DNA of 64,000 nt from Ornithinicoccus hortensis (GCF_006716185.1 NZ_VFOP01000001.1:1054001-1118000), one strand, 5' to 3'; counted from the stretch's first letter, positions 26,029 through 34,896 are shown. The notes: generated by a model from the sequence alone, not told the origin. Made by a program: numbers and translations.

Positions 26029-27288
26029 GTGTCCACACCCCTGCCTCCACCGCGCATGCCTGCTTCCGCCACCGTCCCGGACCGCCGGACGGCCGGATCG
26101 CCCCTGGCGGTCGCGGTCGTCTTCGCCGCGGCGGGGTTCGTGATGGCCCAGACGCTGGCGCGGGTGCCCGCGCTGCGCGACAGCGTCGGGGCGAGCCAGG
26201 CCGAGCTGGGGCTGGCCCTGGTGGGCGGCGGGCTGGGGTCGCTCCTGGCGATGCCGCACACGGCACGCCTGGTCAGCCGGTTCGGCAACCTCCGGGTGAC
26301 CGCGGTCTCCCTCGTCCTCGCCTCGCTCGGCTGGGGCTCGGTCGCGTTCGCCCCGAACGTCTGGGTGCTGGCCGGGCTGCTGGTGCTCGCCGGCGCCCCG
26401 GTGGGGGTCTGGGACGTGTCGATGAACATCCAGGGCTTCCGGGTGGAGCAGCTGCGCTCCCGCACGCTGATGCCCTACCTGCACGCCGCCTTCTCCGCCG
26501 GGACCGTCGCCGGGGCGGGTCTGGGGGCGCTCGCGGCGTGGCAGGGCATCGGCCTGGGCCAGGTCCCCGTGGGCGCGGTGCTGGCGCTCCTGGCGGGGCT
26601 GGCCGCGGTCCGGGCCTTCGTCCCCGTCGAGGACACCACGGCGGGTGACGGTGCGCAGGATCCGGCCGAGGAGAGCAGCACTGGCCGTGGGATCAGCGTC
26701 CTGGAGATCCTGATCGGCGTGGTCTGCCTGGGGGCGGCACTGGCCGAGGGCGCCGCCAACGACTGGTTGGCGCTGCTGCTGGTCGACGTCCGCGGGGCCC
26801 CGGAGGCGTTCGGGGCGCTGGCCTTCATGGCGTTCAACGTCACGATGCTCCTGGGGCGCCTGGCCGGTGGCGCGGTGACCCGCTGGTGGGGGCGGGACGT
26901 CGTGGCCCGCGTCGGCGGCGTCCTGGCAGCCACCGGCATCCTGCTGGTCACCCTGGTCCCCTCGCTCCCGGTGGCACTGGTCGGCGGGCTGCTCTGGGGG
27001 CTGGGAGTCTCGACCATCTTTCCGGCCGCGATCTCCGCGGCCGGCGAGGTCCCCGGTCGCGGCACCCGCGCGATCGGGGTGGTCAGCACCATCGCCTACG
27101 GGGCCTTCCTGTTCGGGGCGCCGACGATCGGGCTGCTGGCCGAGCGGTTCGGGTTGGACCGCGCGCTCTGGCTGGTCGTCTGCTTCCTCGCCCTGATGGT
27201 GCTGCTCGCGGGGGCCCTCAGAGCGCGGCCGCCTTGGCGCGCAGCACCGCCTGCTCCCGCTCGTTCGCGGCCAGACCCGCAGCCGTGA
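26029..27288 (+). CDS. MFS transporter
   Basis: A 419-residue membrane protein with about twelve hydrophobic segments and a polar central loop (TTAGDGAQDPAEESS, about residue 205). It resembles YbjJ/fucose-permease-like MFS proteins, but the substrate is unknown. The start is GTG at 26029. The last 71 bases overlap the 3' end of the opposing sigma-factor gene, so the C-terminus (Pro/Ala/Arg-rich, after residue 395) is coded antisense to the sigma factor. The overlap is unusual but both frames look real. Confidence 0.82.
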   Translation: MSTPLPPPRMPASATVPDRRTAGSPLAVAVVFAAAGFVMAQTLARVPALRDSVGASQAELGLALVGGGLGSLLAMPHTARLVSRFGNLRVTAVSLVLASLGWGSVAFAPNVWVLAGLLVLAGAPVGVWDVSMNIQGFRVEQLRSRTLMPYLHAAFSAGTVAGAGLGALAAWQGIGLGQVPVGAVLALLAGLAAVRAFVPVEDTTAGDGAQDPAEESSTGRGISVLEILIGVVCLGAALAEGAANDWLALLLVDVRGAPEAFGALAFMAFNVTMLLGRLAGGAVTRWWGRDVVARVGGVLAATGILLVTLVPSLPVALVGGLLWGLGVSTIFPAAISAAGEVPGRGTRAIGVVSTIAYGAFLFGAPTIGLLAERFGLDRALWLVVCFLALMVLLAGALRARPPWRAAPPAPARSRPDPQP

Positions 27289-28444
27289 GCAGCTCGGACC
27301 GGGCCTCCTCGGTCCGGCCCAGTCGGGCCAGCAGTTCGCCCCGGACGCTGGGCAGCAGGTAGGAGCCGCGCAGCGCCCCTGCGGAGGCGAGACCGTCCAC
27401 GATCCGCAGGGCGGTGGCCGGGCCGGTGGCCATCGACACGGCGACGGCGCGGTTGAGGTCCACCACGGGGCTCGGCGCGATCCGGCCCAACGCCTCGTAG
27501 AGCACCACGATGCGATCCCAGTCGGTGTCTGCCACGCTCGGGGCGACGGCGTGGCACTGCGCGATCGCGGCCTGGAGGGCGTAGCTGCCACGGCCCCTGC
27601 CCACCCTGTCGGCCAGCGCCAGCGCGGACTGCCCGCGGCGGATCTGCGACCGGTCCCACCGGGAGCGGTCCTGGTCGGCCAGCAGCACCGGGGTACCGTC
27701 GGCCGCCACCCGCGCTGCGAATCGAGACGCCTGGAACTCCATCAGCGCCACCAGGCCGTGCGCCTCGGACTCTCGCGGCAGCAACCGCGCCACCACCCGA
27801 CCGAGCCGCAGCGCCTCGAGGGCCAGGTCGGGTCGGATCCAGCGGTCGCCGGAGGTGGCGGCATACCCCTCGGTGAACACGGCATACACGACCCCGAGGA
27901 CCCCGCTCAGCCGCTCCCGCCACTGCCCCGGCTCCGGCGCCTCGAACGGCACCGTGGCGGCGGCCAGGGTCTTCTTGGCCCGGGTGATCCGTGCCTGCAC
28001 CGTGGGGACCGGCACCAGCATGATCCGGGCGATCTCCTCCGTGGTCAGGCCACCGACCACCCGGAGGGTGAGGCACACCTGCGCCTCGCGCGAGAGCACC
28101 GGGTGGCAGGCGGTGAACACCAGCCGCAGCATGTCGTCCTCGATCGGCTGCCACTCCTGCTCTGCCGCCTCGGTGAGGTCGTGGGCGATGGCCTGGTAGC
28201 GCTCGGCGAGCCGCTCCCGGCGGCGCCAGGCATCGATCGCCCGGCGTTTGGCCACCGCCGTGAGCCAGGCGCCCGCGTTGCGCGGGACACCGGACTCCGG
28301 CCACTGCGTCAACGCATCCGCCACCGCCTCCTGGGCGAGGTCCTCGGCGAGCCCGAAGTCGCCGGTCACCCGGGCCAGGGTCGCCACGACCCGGGCGCCC
28401 TCGATCCGCCAGACGGCGTCGACGGTGCGTCGGATGTCGGTCAT
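27218..28444 (-). CDS. ECF42-type sigma factor with C-terminal helical extension
   Basis: A 408-residue sigma factor. Region 2 (about 15-80, EDLAQEAVADALTQWPE, GAWLTAVAKRRAIDAWR) and region 4 (about 115-175, LTTEEIARIMLVPVPTVQ) are followed by about 200 extra residues of helical, TPR-like sequence with VVDLNRAVAVSMA. This is the ECF42 layout; that group lacks an anti-sigma factor and is encoded beside DGPF/YciI-like proteins, exactly as here. The extension is thought to regulate activity. It is second in an operon, 38 bases after the DGPF gene. Confidence 0.88.
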   Translation of the reverse strand: MTDIRRTVDAVWRIEGARVVATLARVTGDFGLAEDLAQEAVADALTQWPESGVPRNAGAWLTAVAKRRAIDAWRRRERLAERYQAIAHDLTEAAEQEWQPIEDDMLRLVFTACHPVLSREAQVCLTLRVVGGLTTEEIARIMLVPVPTVQARITRAKKTLAAATVPFEAPEPGQWRERLSGVLGVVYAVFTEGYAATSGDRWIRPDLALEALRLGRVVARLLPRESEAHGLVALMEFQASRFAARVAADGTPVLLADQDRSRWDRSQIRRGQSALALADRVGRGRGSYALQAAIAQCHAVAPSVADTDWDRIVVLYEALGRIAPSPVVDLNRAVAVSMATGPATALRIVDGLASAGALRGSYLLPSVRGELLARLGRTEEARSELLTAAGLAANEREQAVLRAKAAAL

Positions 28445-28482
28445 CGGTCCGTATGCCGTGGGGCCGGGTGGGGCGACCCGAC

Positions 28483-28935
28483 TCAGCCCTTGCCCCCGGC
28501 GCCCTTGCCCTCGGCGCGGGCGGCCTGCTCCTCGCGCCAACCCTCTTCCTTCTGGACGTACTCGTTGTCCGCGAAGTCGGCGAAGTCGCACTCGTCGGTC
28601 ACCCGGCGCACCTCGAGCTTGCTGCCCGGGCCGAGCGGGGCACGGCTGGCCCACTGGGCGGCCTCCTCCTTGCTGGCCACCTCCAGGATCCAGAAGCCGT
28701 TGAACAGCTCGTGCGTCTCGCCGTAGGGGCCGTCGGTGACGATCGGGGTCTCCGCGTCGAAGTCGACGACGAAGCCCTCCTCGGCGTCGGCCAGGCCCTC
28801 GCCCGCCAGGAGGACCCCGGCGTCCATCAGGGACTCGTTGTAGGCACCCATCGCGTTGATGATCTCCTCGAAGTCCATCTCCTGGGATGCCTCGGCAGCC
28901 TCCTGGGTGGCCCGCATGATCAGCATGTACTTCAT
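28483..28935 (-). CDS. YciI-related DGPF protein, partner of the ECF42 sigma factor
   Basis: A 150-residue soluble protein beginning KYMLIMRA, with the DGPF-type motif as DGPY at residues 68-71 (IVTDGPYGETHELFNGFW). The C-terminus is an added charged tail (EEQAARAEGKGAGGKG). Members of this family are the usual targets of ECF42 sigma factors; their biochemical role is not settled. An ECF42-like promoter lies about 50 bases upstream, suggesting that the sigma factor drives its own operon. Confidence 0.85.
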   Translation of the reverse strand: MKYMLIMRATQEAAEASQEMDFEEIINAMGAYNESLMDAGVLLAGEGLADAEEGFVVDFDAETPIVTDGPYGETHELFNGFWILEVASKEEAAQWASRAPLGPGSKLEVRRVTDECDFADFADNEYVQKEEGWREEQAARAEGKGAGGKG

Positions 28936-28986
28936 CGTCCTGCTCCTTCGTCGCGCAGGGCGCCTCGTGCGCCCTCCTGCCTACCC

Positions 28987-29013
28987 GTCGAACGGCCGCG
29001 CCGCGGATCGACA
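28987..29013 (-). promoter_or_regulatory. Predicted ECF42 promoter of the DGPF-sigma operon
   Basis: On the minus strand TGTCGA (29013-29008) and CGAC (28990-28987) are 17 bases apart. This matches the ECF42 target motif as I recall it from Streptomyces venezuelae (TGTCGA at -35, CGA/TC at -10). It lies in the 177-base divergent space before the DGPF gene. Confidence 0.55.
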
Positions 29014-29099
29014 TGGCCGACCAACTTTCTCCGCCCCCGCCGTGCAGGCCTTCACACATTCTGCACATCGCGCTGGCACCGCGGCCCCGTCCGGACTCC

Positions 29100-29112
29100 T
29101 AGGCTTCAGAAC
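29100..29112 (+). promoter_or_regulatory. -10 box giving a leaderless regulator transcript
   Basis: TAGGCT (29100-29105) is a TANNNT -10 box seven bases before the regulator's ATG (29113), and there is no ribosome site, so the transcript probably begins at the start codon. No good -35 is visible 17 bases upstream. Confidence 0.4.
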
Positions 29113-29817
29113 ATGACCGAAGAACGCGGGGCAGGGGCGGGCAGTCACCGGCTACTGGTCGTCGAGGACGACCCCACGATCAACCAGGCGCTGGCCGACC
29201 GGCTCGCCGCCGAGGGGTTCGACGTCGTCCGGGCGTTCGACGGACCCGGTGCGGTCACGGCATACCAGGAGCACACGCCGGACCTGGTCCTGCTGGACAT
29301 CATGCTCCCCGGCTTCGACGGCCTCGAGGTGTGCCGTCGGATCCAGGCGGAGCGGCCGGTGCCGGTCCTGATGCTCACCGCACGGACCGACGAGACGGAC
29401 CTGCTGGTGGGCCTGGGGGTCGGGGCCGACGACTACGTGACCAAGCCGTTCCGGATGCGGGAGGTCGTGGCACGGGTGCGCGCGCTGCTGCGACGGGTGG
29501 ACCGCGCCGCCGAGCTGGCCGCCGCCCGCCCGCCGGCGGTGAAGGTCGGTGACCTCGTGCTGGACCGCGCGACCCGCCGGGTGCAGGTCGGTGCGGACGA
29601 GGTGCACCTCGCGCCGTTGGAGTTCGACCTGCTCGCGGTGCTCGCGGAGGCGGCCGGGACGGTGCGCAGCCGGGAGTCGCTGATGTCGGAGGTCTGGGGC
29701 TGGGCCGATGCCCGGGGGACCCGCACGCTGGACAGCCACGTCCGGTCGCTGCGCGCCAAGATCGGCAGCGCGCGGATCCGGACCGTGCACGGCGTCGGCT
29801 ACGCGCTGGAGGCCTGA
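29113..29817 (+). CDS. OmpR-family response regulator
   Basis: A 234-residue regulator with receiver domain (about 13-128; acidic pair VVEDD, phospho-acceptor Asp62 in LLDIMLPG, Lys in VTKPF) and winged-helix output domain (about 145-232) ending VHGVGYALEA. It is followed after three bases by the kinase-DUF4173 gene and should be phosphorylated by it. It is divergent from the DGPF-sigma operon. Targets unknown. Confidence 0.92.
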   Translation: MTEERGAGAGSHRLLVVEDDPTINQALADRLAAEGFDVVRAFDGPGAVTAYQEHTPDLVLLDIMLPGFDGLEVCRRIQAERPVPVLMLTARTDETDLLVGLGVGADDYVTKPFRMREVVARVRALLRRVDRAAELAAARPPAVKVGDLVLDRATRRVQVGADEVHLAPLEFDLLAVLAEAAGTVRSRESLMSEVWGWADARGTRTLDSHVRSLRAKIGSARIRTVHGVGYALEA

Positions 29818-29820
29818 GGT

Positions 29821-32448
29821 ATGCCGTCCACTCACCTCCGGCGGGAACGCCCCCTCGACGGGGTCACCTCGATCACCGTCAAGATCGGGCTGCTCGTCGT
29901 GCTGAGCATCGTGGCGGCGGTCGTGCTGATGCAGGTCGGCAGCCGGGCGGGGGTGCCCGGCTGGATCACCCTGCCGGTCGCCCTGGCCGGTGCCCTCGGG
30001 GTCAGCCGGTGGCTGGCCCGCGGGATGACCTCACCGCTGCGGGAGATGACGCGGGCCGCGGGGCAGATGGCCGCCGGGGACTACTCGGCCCGGGTGCCGG
30101 CGACGTCCGCGGACGAGGTCGGACGGTTGGGGCACGCCTTCAACACGATGGCCGCCGACCTGGCCGCCGCGGACCAGGAACGCCGCCAGCTGGTCGCCAC
30201 GGTGTCCCACGAGCTGCGGACGCCGCTGGCCGCCCAGCGCGCCCTGCTGGAGAACCTCGTCGACGGTGTCGTCACCCCCGACGACACCGCCCTGCAGACC
30301 GCCCTGGCCCAGTCCGAACGCCTCAGCGGCCTGGTCTCCGACCTGCTCGACGTGAGCCGGATCGACGGCGGGGCGGCCCCACTGCACCTCGCGCCGGTCC
30401 GGGTGGCCGAGCTGCTGGGGGCTGCCGCCGCCGAGGCCACCGTGGGGGGCCGGGACGTCCGGGTCGAGACCCGCGTCGAACCCACCGACCTGGTCGTCGA
30501 CGCCGACTCGGCCCGTCTGGCCCAGGTCGTGGCCAACCTGCTGGACAACGCGATCCGGCACAGCCCCGCCGGCGGCACGGTGACGGTGCACGCCGCCGCG
30601 GCGGACGACCGCTGGTTCCTCGAGGTCGGGGACGAGGGGCCCGGCATCCCCGCCGAGCAGGCGCAGCGGGTGTTCGAGCGGTTCGGCGTCGGCGAGGACG
30701 GGGGCGGGGGCACCGGCCTCGGCCTGGCCATCTCCCGCTGGGTCTGCCAGCTCCACGGCGGCACCATCGCCGCACTCCCACCCCCCGGTGACGCCACCGG
30801 GGCACGGGTGCGTGCGGTGCTGCCGCGCCACCCCTCCGCCCGCGACGTCCAGCCGGCCGCACCCATCCAGCACCGCACACCCACCCAGCACGGCACACCC
30901 GAGGAGAACCCCGTGACCGCGACCCACCCCACCCCCTCGTCGACCACGGCCGCGACGGACGCGCCGCCGCTGCCGGCCGCGACGACCGACGCGCTGTTCG
31001 GCGACTTCTGGCCGGAGCGGGAGAGCCTGCGGACGGCGACCGGACAGTTGGCCGGGTCGGTGGCGGTCGGGGCGCTGGCCGCCCTGGTGCTGCCCTACCG
31101 CAACATCGGGCTGGGGGTCCTCCTGGTGCTGCTGCTGGCCGGCGGACTCGTGCTCGCGTCGTCGGTCTACCGACGGCGGCGGTGGACCGTCGTCTCGGCC
31201 GCCCTCTGCGTCGGCCTCGCCTCGCTCGTGGTGCTCCGCGCCGCCGAGTGGCTGGCGGTGCTGGCCGTGCTGGTGGCGGGCGTCCTGGTCGCGACGGCGC
31301 TGACCGACGCCCGGAAGGTGCTCTCGATGCTCGCGGCCGGGGCCACCTGGGTCGGCAGCGGCATCCGCGGGCTGCCCCTGCTCGGACGGACCCTGACCGC
31401 CGCGGGCCGCCAGGAACGGCTGTGGCCGGTGCTGCGGACCACCGCCCTGTCCCTGGTCGCGCTGGTCATCTTCGGCGGACTGTTCGCCTCCGGCGACCCG
31501 GTCCTCGGGTCGTGGGTCTCGGCGGTCCTGCCGGACATCACGATCGCCGACAGCCTCGTCTTCCGCGGCTTCGTGTGGTTCCTGGTCGGTGGGGTCGTCC
31601 TGGCCGCGTGCTACCTGGCGCTCAACCCCCCGAGGGTGGAGAAGGTGGCGCTGCGGGGTGCCCGTCCGGTGTCCCGACCGTGGGAGTGGGCGGTGCCCGC
31701 AGGCGTCGTGCTGGCGGTGTTCGTGGCCTTCCTGGTCGCCCAGGCCTCCGCCATGTGGGGTGGACACGACTATGTCCTGAACACCACCGGGATGCGGTAT
31801 GCCGACTACGTCCACCAGGGCTTCGCCCAGCTGACCGCGGCGACCGCGCTGACCCTGGTGACCATCGCCCTGGTGGTGCGCAAGGCACCCCGGTCCGATC
31901 CGGGCGACCGCCGGTTGCTCCGGTGGATCCTGGGTGCGTTGTGCCTGCTCACCCTGCTGGTGGTCGTGTCGGCGCTGTCCCGGATGGCGGTCTACCAGCA
32001 GGCCTACGGGTTCACCGTCCTCCGGGTGCTGGTGGACGCCTTCGAGGTGTGGCTCGGCATCCTGGTGCTGCTCGTGATGGTGGCGGGGGTCCGGATGTCC
32101 GGCTGGTGGTTGCCGCGGGCCGCGCTGGCCTCCGGGGCCGCCCTGCTGCTCGTGATCGGCCTGGCCAACCCCGAGGCACGGGTCGCGCAGGCCAACATCG
32201 ACCGGTTCCACGAGGTGGGCAAGCTCGACGTGGCCTACCTGGCCAGCCTCGGGGCCGATGCCACCCCGGTCATCGAGGCCGGTCTGCCGGCCGACCTCGC
32301 GGAGTGTGTCGTCGCGGGGCAGTACGCCTCCTCGCTGGAGGACGACTGGCTCGGCTGGAACCTGGGGCGGGCCAGGGCGGCCCAGGTGTCGGGCTACGGC
32401 ACCGACAACAGCAGGGGACTGGCCTGCGAGCCGCAGATCGGGGAGTGA
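29821..32448 (+). CDS. Sensor histidine kinase continuous with a DUF4173/DUF4153-type membrane protein
   Basis: One 875-codon frame holds two proteins' worth of sequence. Residues 1-345 are a short kinase: two membrane helices (about 18-40 and 45-65), HAMP, His130 in VATVSHELRTPL, N box NLLDNAIRH, G boxes DEGPGIP and GGTGLGLAI. A Pro/Thr/His linker (about 345-385) contains a repeated six-residue unit. Residues about 390-800 are ten or more membrane helices of a DUF4173-like protein, ending with an exported-type domain. Inside the linker GAGGAG stands six bases before GTG 30913, so the membrane protein may also be made alone. Most relatives, as I recall, keep the two as separate genes. Confidence 0.85.
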   Translation: MPSTHLRRERPLDGVTSITVKIGLLVVLSIVAAVVLMQVGSRAGVPGWITLPVALAGALGVSRWLARGMTSPLREMTRAAGQMAAGDYSARVPATSADEVGRLGHAFNTMAADLAAADQERRQLVATVSHELRTPLAAQRALLENLVDGVVTPDDTALQTALAQSERLSGLVSDLLDVSRIDGGAAPLHLAPVRVAELLGAAAAEATVGGRDVRVETRVEPTDLVVDADSARLAQVVANLLDNAIRHSPAGGTVTVHAAAADDRWFLEVGDEGPGIPAEQAQRVFERFGVGEDGGGGTGLGLAISRWVCQLHGGTIAALPPPGDATGARVRAVLPRHPSARDVQPAAPIQHRTPTQHGTPEENPVTATHPTPSSTTAATDAPPLPAATTDALFGDFWPERESLRTATGQLAGSVAVGALAALVLPYRNIGLGVLLVLLLAGGLVLASSVYRRRRWTVVSAALCVGLASLVVLRAAEWLAVLAVLVAGVLVATALTDARKVLSMLAAGATWVGSGIRGLPLLGRTLTAAGRQERLWPVLRTTALSLVALVIFGGLFASGDPVLGSWVSAVLPDITIADSLVFRGFVWFLVGGVVLAACYLALNPPRVEKVALRGARPVSRPWEWAVPAGVVLAVFVAFLVAQASAMWGGHDYVLNTTGMRYADYVHQGFAQLTAATALTLVTIALVVRKAPRSDPGDRRLLRWILGALCLLTLLVVVSALSRMAVYQQAYGFTVLRVLVDAFEVWLGILVLLVMVAGVRMSGWWLPRAALASGAALLLVIGLANPEARVAQANIDRFHEVGKLDVAYLASLGADATPVIEAGLPADLAECVVAGQYASSLEDDWLGWNLGRARAAQVSGYGTDNSRGLACEPQIGE
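30860..30897 (+). repeat. 18-bp tandem repeat in the kinase-membrane protein linker
   Basis: CACCCATCCAGCACCGCACA (30860-30879) and CACCCACCCAGCACGGCACA (30878-30897) are near-identical with a period of 18 bases, encoding two copies of a six-residue unit P(I/T)QH(R/G)T. The period keeps the reading frame, and the repeat ends just before the internal GAGGAG/GTG start signal. Confidence 0.7.
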
Positions 32449-32518
32449 TCCCGGCGCGCCGATGAGTTCCGGCCCCGCCCCGGGTCAGACCCGTATGGCA
32501 CACCCCGAGGAGCAGACG

Positions 32519-33403
32519 ATGACCGACCCGACCACGCACACCCTGGACCTTCCCGGCGTCACCCTGACCTACGACATACGGGGCGACCTGACGGAGGCGA
32601 CGGCCGACCGGCCGGCGCTGCTGCTGGCCGCCTCGCCGATGGGCGCCTCGGGCTTCCCCACGCTGGCCGGGCACTTCACCGACCGACCGGTGATCACCTA
32701 CGACCCGCGCGGGGTCGAGCGCAGCGTCCGCTCCGACGGGGCCGGTGAGCTCACCCCGGAGCAGCACGCCGCGGATCTGCACGCGCTGCTGCAGGCGCTG
32801 GACCTGCCGGCCGTCGACGTGTTCGCCAGCAGCGGGGGTGCGGTCAACGCCCTGTGCCTGGTGTCCGCCCACCCGGACGAGGTCCGCACCCTGGTCGCCC
32901 ACGAACCGCCCGCGGCCGCGGCGCTGCCCGACGCGGGGCCGGCGCTGGCGGTCTGCGAGGACATCTACCAGACCTACCAGCACGAGGGGATGGGCCCGGC
33001 CATGGCCAGGTTCATCGCGATCAGCTCCCACCAGGGCCCGGTGCCCGAGGACTACCTGGACGGCCCCGCGCCGGACCCCGCGGCGTTCGGTCTGCCGACC
33101 GAGGACGACGGCACCCGGGACGACCCGCTCGTCGGCCAGAACATCCGGACGATCACCGCCTACCGGCCTGACGTCCCCGCCCTCACCACGACCGCGACCC
33201 GCGTGGTTTTCGCGGTGGGGGAGGAGTCCGGGGAGGAGCTGGCGGCCCGGGCCGGCCGAGCCGTTGCCGCCGCGATCGGCACCGAGCCGGTGCTCTTCCC
33301 GGGGAGCCATGCCGGATTCCTCGGCCAGGAGTACGGGCCGGAGATGGCCGGGCGCCCGGACGAGTTCGCCGCGGCGCTGCGCCGGGTCCTCGACGGCCGC
33401 TGA
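32519..33403 (+). CDS. Alpha/beta hydrolase
   Basis: A 294-residue alpha/beta-hydrolase fold protein. The nucleophile elbow is FASSGGA near residue 105, with Ser in place of the first Gly of GxSxG; the acid and the His in FPGSHAGFLG near the C-terminus complete a plausible triad. An oxyanion region LAASPMGASGFP precedes. No signal peptide, so cytosolic; substrate unknown. I use ATG 32519 because GAGGAG lies six bases upstream; the ATG 24 bases earlier lacks one. It follows the kinase gene by 70 bases and may share its transcript. Confidence 0.8.
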   Translation: MTDPTTHTLDLPGVTLTYDIRGDLTEATADRPALLLAASPMGASGFPTLAGHFTDRPVITYDPRGVERSVRSDGAGELTPEQHAADLHALLQALDLPAVDVFASSGGAVNALCLVSAHPDEVRTLVAHEPPAAAALPDAGPALAVCEDIYQTYQHEGMGPAMARFIAISSHQGPVPEDYLDGPAPDPAAFGLPTEDDGTRDDPLVGQNIRTITAYRPDVPALTTTATRVVFAVGEESGEELAARAGRAVAAAIGTEPVLFPGSHAGFLGQEYGPEMAGRPDEFAAALRRVLDGR

Positions 33404-33496
33404 GCAGGAGCGACACGGGACGGCGCGCGTTACTGCGGTATGCCGTCGGCCGAGTGTGACCAGGATCGCACCGTTCCGGTTTGGTTCCGCGAGGGT

Positions 33497-33524
33497 ATTT
33501 AGGTAAGGGTGGTCTTACCTAAAT
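33497..33524 (+). promoter_or_regulatory. DtxR/IdeR-type iron box upstream of fprA
   Basis: ATTTAGGTAAG (33497-33507) and CTTACCTAAAT (33514-33524) are a perfect 11-bp inverted repeat around GGTGGT. Half-sites TTAGGTAAG match the DtxR/IdeR consensus TTAGGTTAGGCTAACCTAA; the 28-bp span could hold two overlapping 19-bp sites offset by six bases, as IdeR dimers bind. It lies 20 bases before the GTG of fprA, so ferric-replete cells should shut the gene off. Confidence 0.82.
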
Positions 33525-33543
33525 ATTTTCGGAGGAGTTCTTC

Positions 33544-34896
33544 GTGCGAGACATCCGCGTCGCCGTCATCGGCGCTGGCCCGGCCGGGATCTATGCCGCC
33601 GACATCCTGACCCGGGAGCACCCCGGGGCCAGCGTCGACATCATCGAGCGACTTCCCGCGCCGTACGGGCTGGTCCGCTACGGCGTCGCGCCGGACCACC
33701 CCCGGATCAAGGAGATCGTCAAGGCGCTCCGTCGGGTCCTGGGCCGGGAGGAGATCCGCTTCCTGGGCAACGTCGACTACGGCACCGACCTCAAGCTCGC
33801 GGACCTCAACCGGTTCTACGACGCGGTGATCTTCGCGACCGGGGCCGCCACCGACCGTCCGCTGGAGATCCCCGGCATCGACCTGCCCGGCTCCCACGGG
33901 GCCGCCGACTTCGTCTCCTGGTACGCCGGGCACCCCGACGTCCCGCGCGACTGGCCGCTGGAGGCCGAGTCCGTGGCGGTGATCGGCGCCGGCAACGTCG
34001 CCCTCGACGTGGCCCGGATGCTCGCCAAGCCCGCCGACGAGCAACTGGGCACCGAGGTGGCCGACAACGTCTACCAGGGGCTGAAGGCCAACCGGGCCAA
34101 GGACGTGCACGTCTTCGCCCGCCGCGGCCCCGCCCAGATCAAGTTCACCCCGATGGAGCTGCGCGAGCTCTCGCACAGCCCGAACGTGGACGTCCTCGTA
34201 CACCCCGAGGGGTTCGAGATCGACGAGGCCGGCCAGCAGGCGATCAACCGCACCAAGAGCACCCGCCTTGTGGTGGACACCCTGTTGAAGTACCTGGAGG
34301 CGGAACCGACCGGCGCCGACCACCGGATCCACATCCACCTGTGCCAGGTGCCGGTCCGCGTCCTGGGCACGGACCGTGTCGAGGGTCTGCGGACCGAGCG
34401 CACCGAGCTCCAGGGCGACGGGACGGTCCGCGGCACCGGCGAGTATGTCGACACCCCGGTCCAGGCGGTCTACCGTGCCGTGGGCTACCTGTCGACCCAC
34501 CTGCCCGACGTGCCCTTCGACCACGCCGCCGGCGTGGTGCCGCACGACGCCGGCCGGGTGCTCGACCTGGACGGGTCGCAGCTCACCGGCAGCTACGTCA
34601 CCGGCTGGATCAAGCGCGGACCGGTGGGGCTGATCGGGCACACCAAGTCCGACGCCGCCGAGACGGTCGCCAGCCTGCTGGCCGACCTGGACGGCCTGTC
34701 CGCGGCGGAGCTGCCCGACCCGGACGCCATCGTCGCCTACCTCCGGGACCGCGACGTCGACGTCGTCACCTGGGACGGGTGGGAGCGCCTCGACGCCCAT
34801 GAGGTCGCCCTCGGTGAGGCCCAGGGTCGCGAGCGGATCAAGGTCGTGCCCCGCGAGGACATGCTCGTGCACGCCTCGGGTCGCCAGCTGGTCTGA
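33544..34896 (+). CDS. Ferredoxin/flavodoxin-NADP+ reductase of the FprA (adrenodoxin reductase-like) family
   Basis: A 450-residue FAD enzyme passing electrons between NADPH and ferredoxin. The FAD site is IGAGPAGIYAAD at about residues 9-20, followed by RLPAPYGLVRYGVAPDH (split: PYGLVRYGVAPDHP), and the NADP site is VIGAGNVALDVARM at about 145. C-terminal GWIKRGPVGLIGHTK closes the fold. GTG 33544 has GGAGGAG upstream. The iron box in its promoter implies a role in iron limitation, perhaps siderophore-iron reduction or feeding electrons to iron-mobilising enzymes. Confidence 0.92.
   Translation: MRDIRVAVIGAGPAGIYAADILTREHPGASVDIIERLPAPYGLVRYGVAPDHPRIKEIVKALRRVLGREEIRFLGNVDYGTDLKLADLNRFYDAVIFATGAATDRPLEIPGIDLPGSHGAADFVSWYAGHPDVPRDWPLEAESVAVIGAGNVALDVARMLAKPADEQLGTEVADNVYQGLKANRAKDVHVFARRGPAQIKFTPMELRELSHSPNVDVLVHPEGFEIDEAGQQAINRTKSTRLVVDTLLKYLEAEPTGADHRIHIHLCQVPVRVLGTDRVEGLRTERTELQGDGTVRGTGEYVDTPVQAVYRAVGYLSTHLPDVPFDHAAGVVPHDAGRVLDLDGSQLTGSYVTGWIKRGPVGLIGHTKSDAAETVASLLADLDGLSAAELPDPDAIVAYLRDRDVDVVTWDGWERLDAHEVALGEAQGRERIKVVPREDMLVHASGRQLV

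Noticed and set aside
24616-27591. Extension of the Eis-type gene to a 991-codon frame
   Set aside because: The upstream part lies antisense to the MFS gene and lacks GNAT sequence; GTG 25941 starts the conserved protein.
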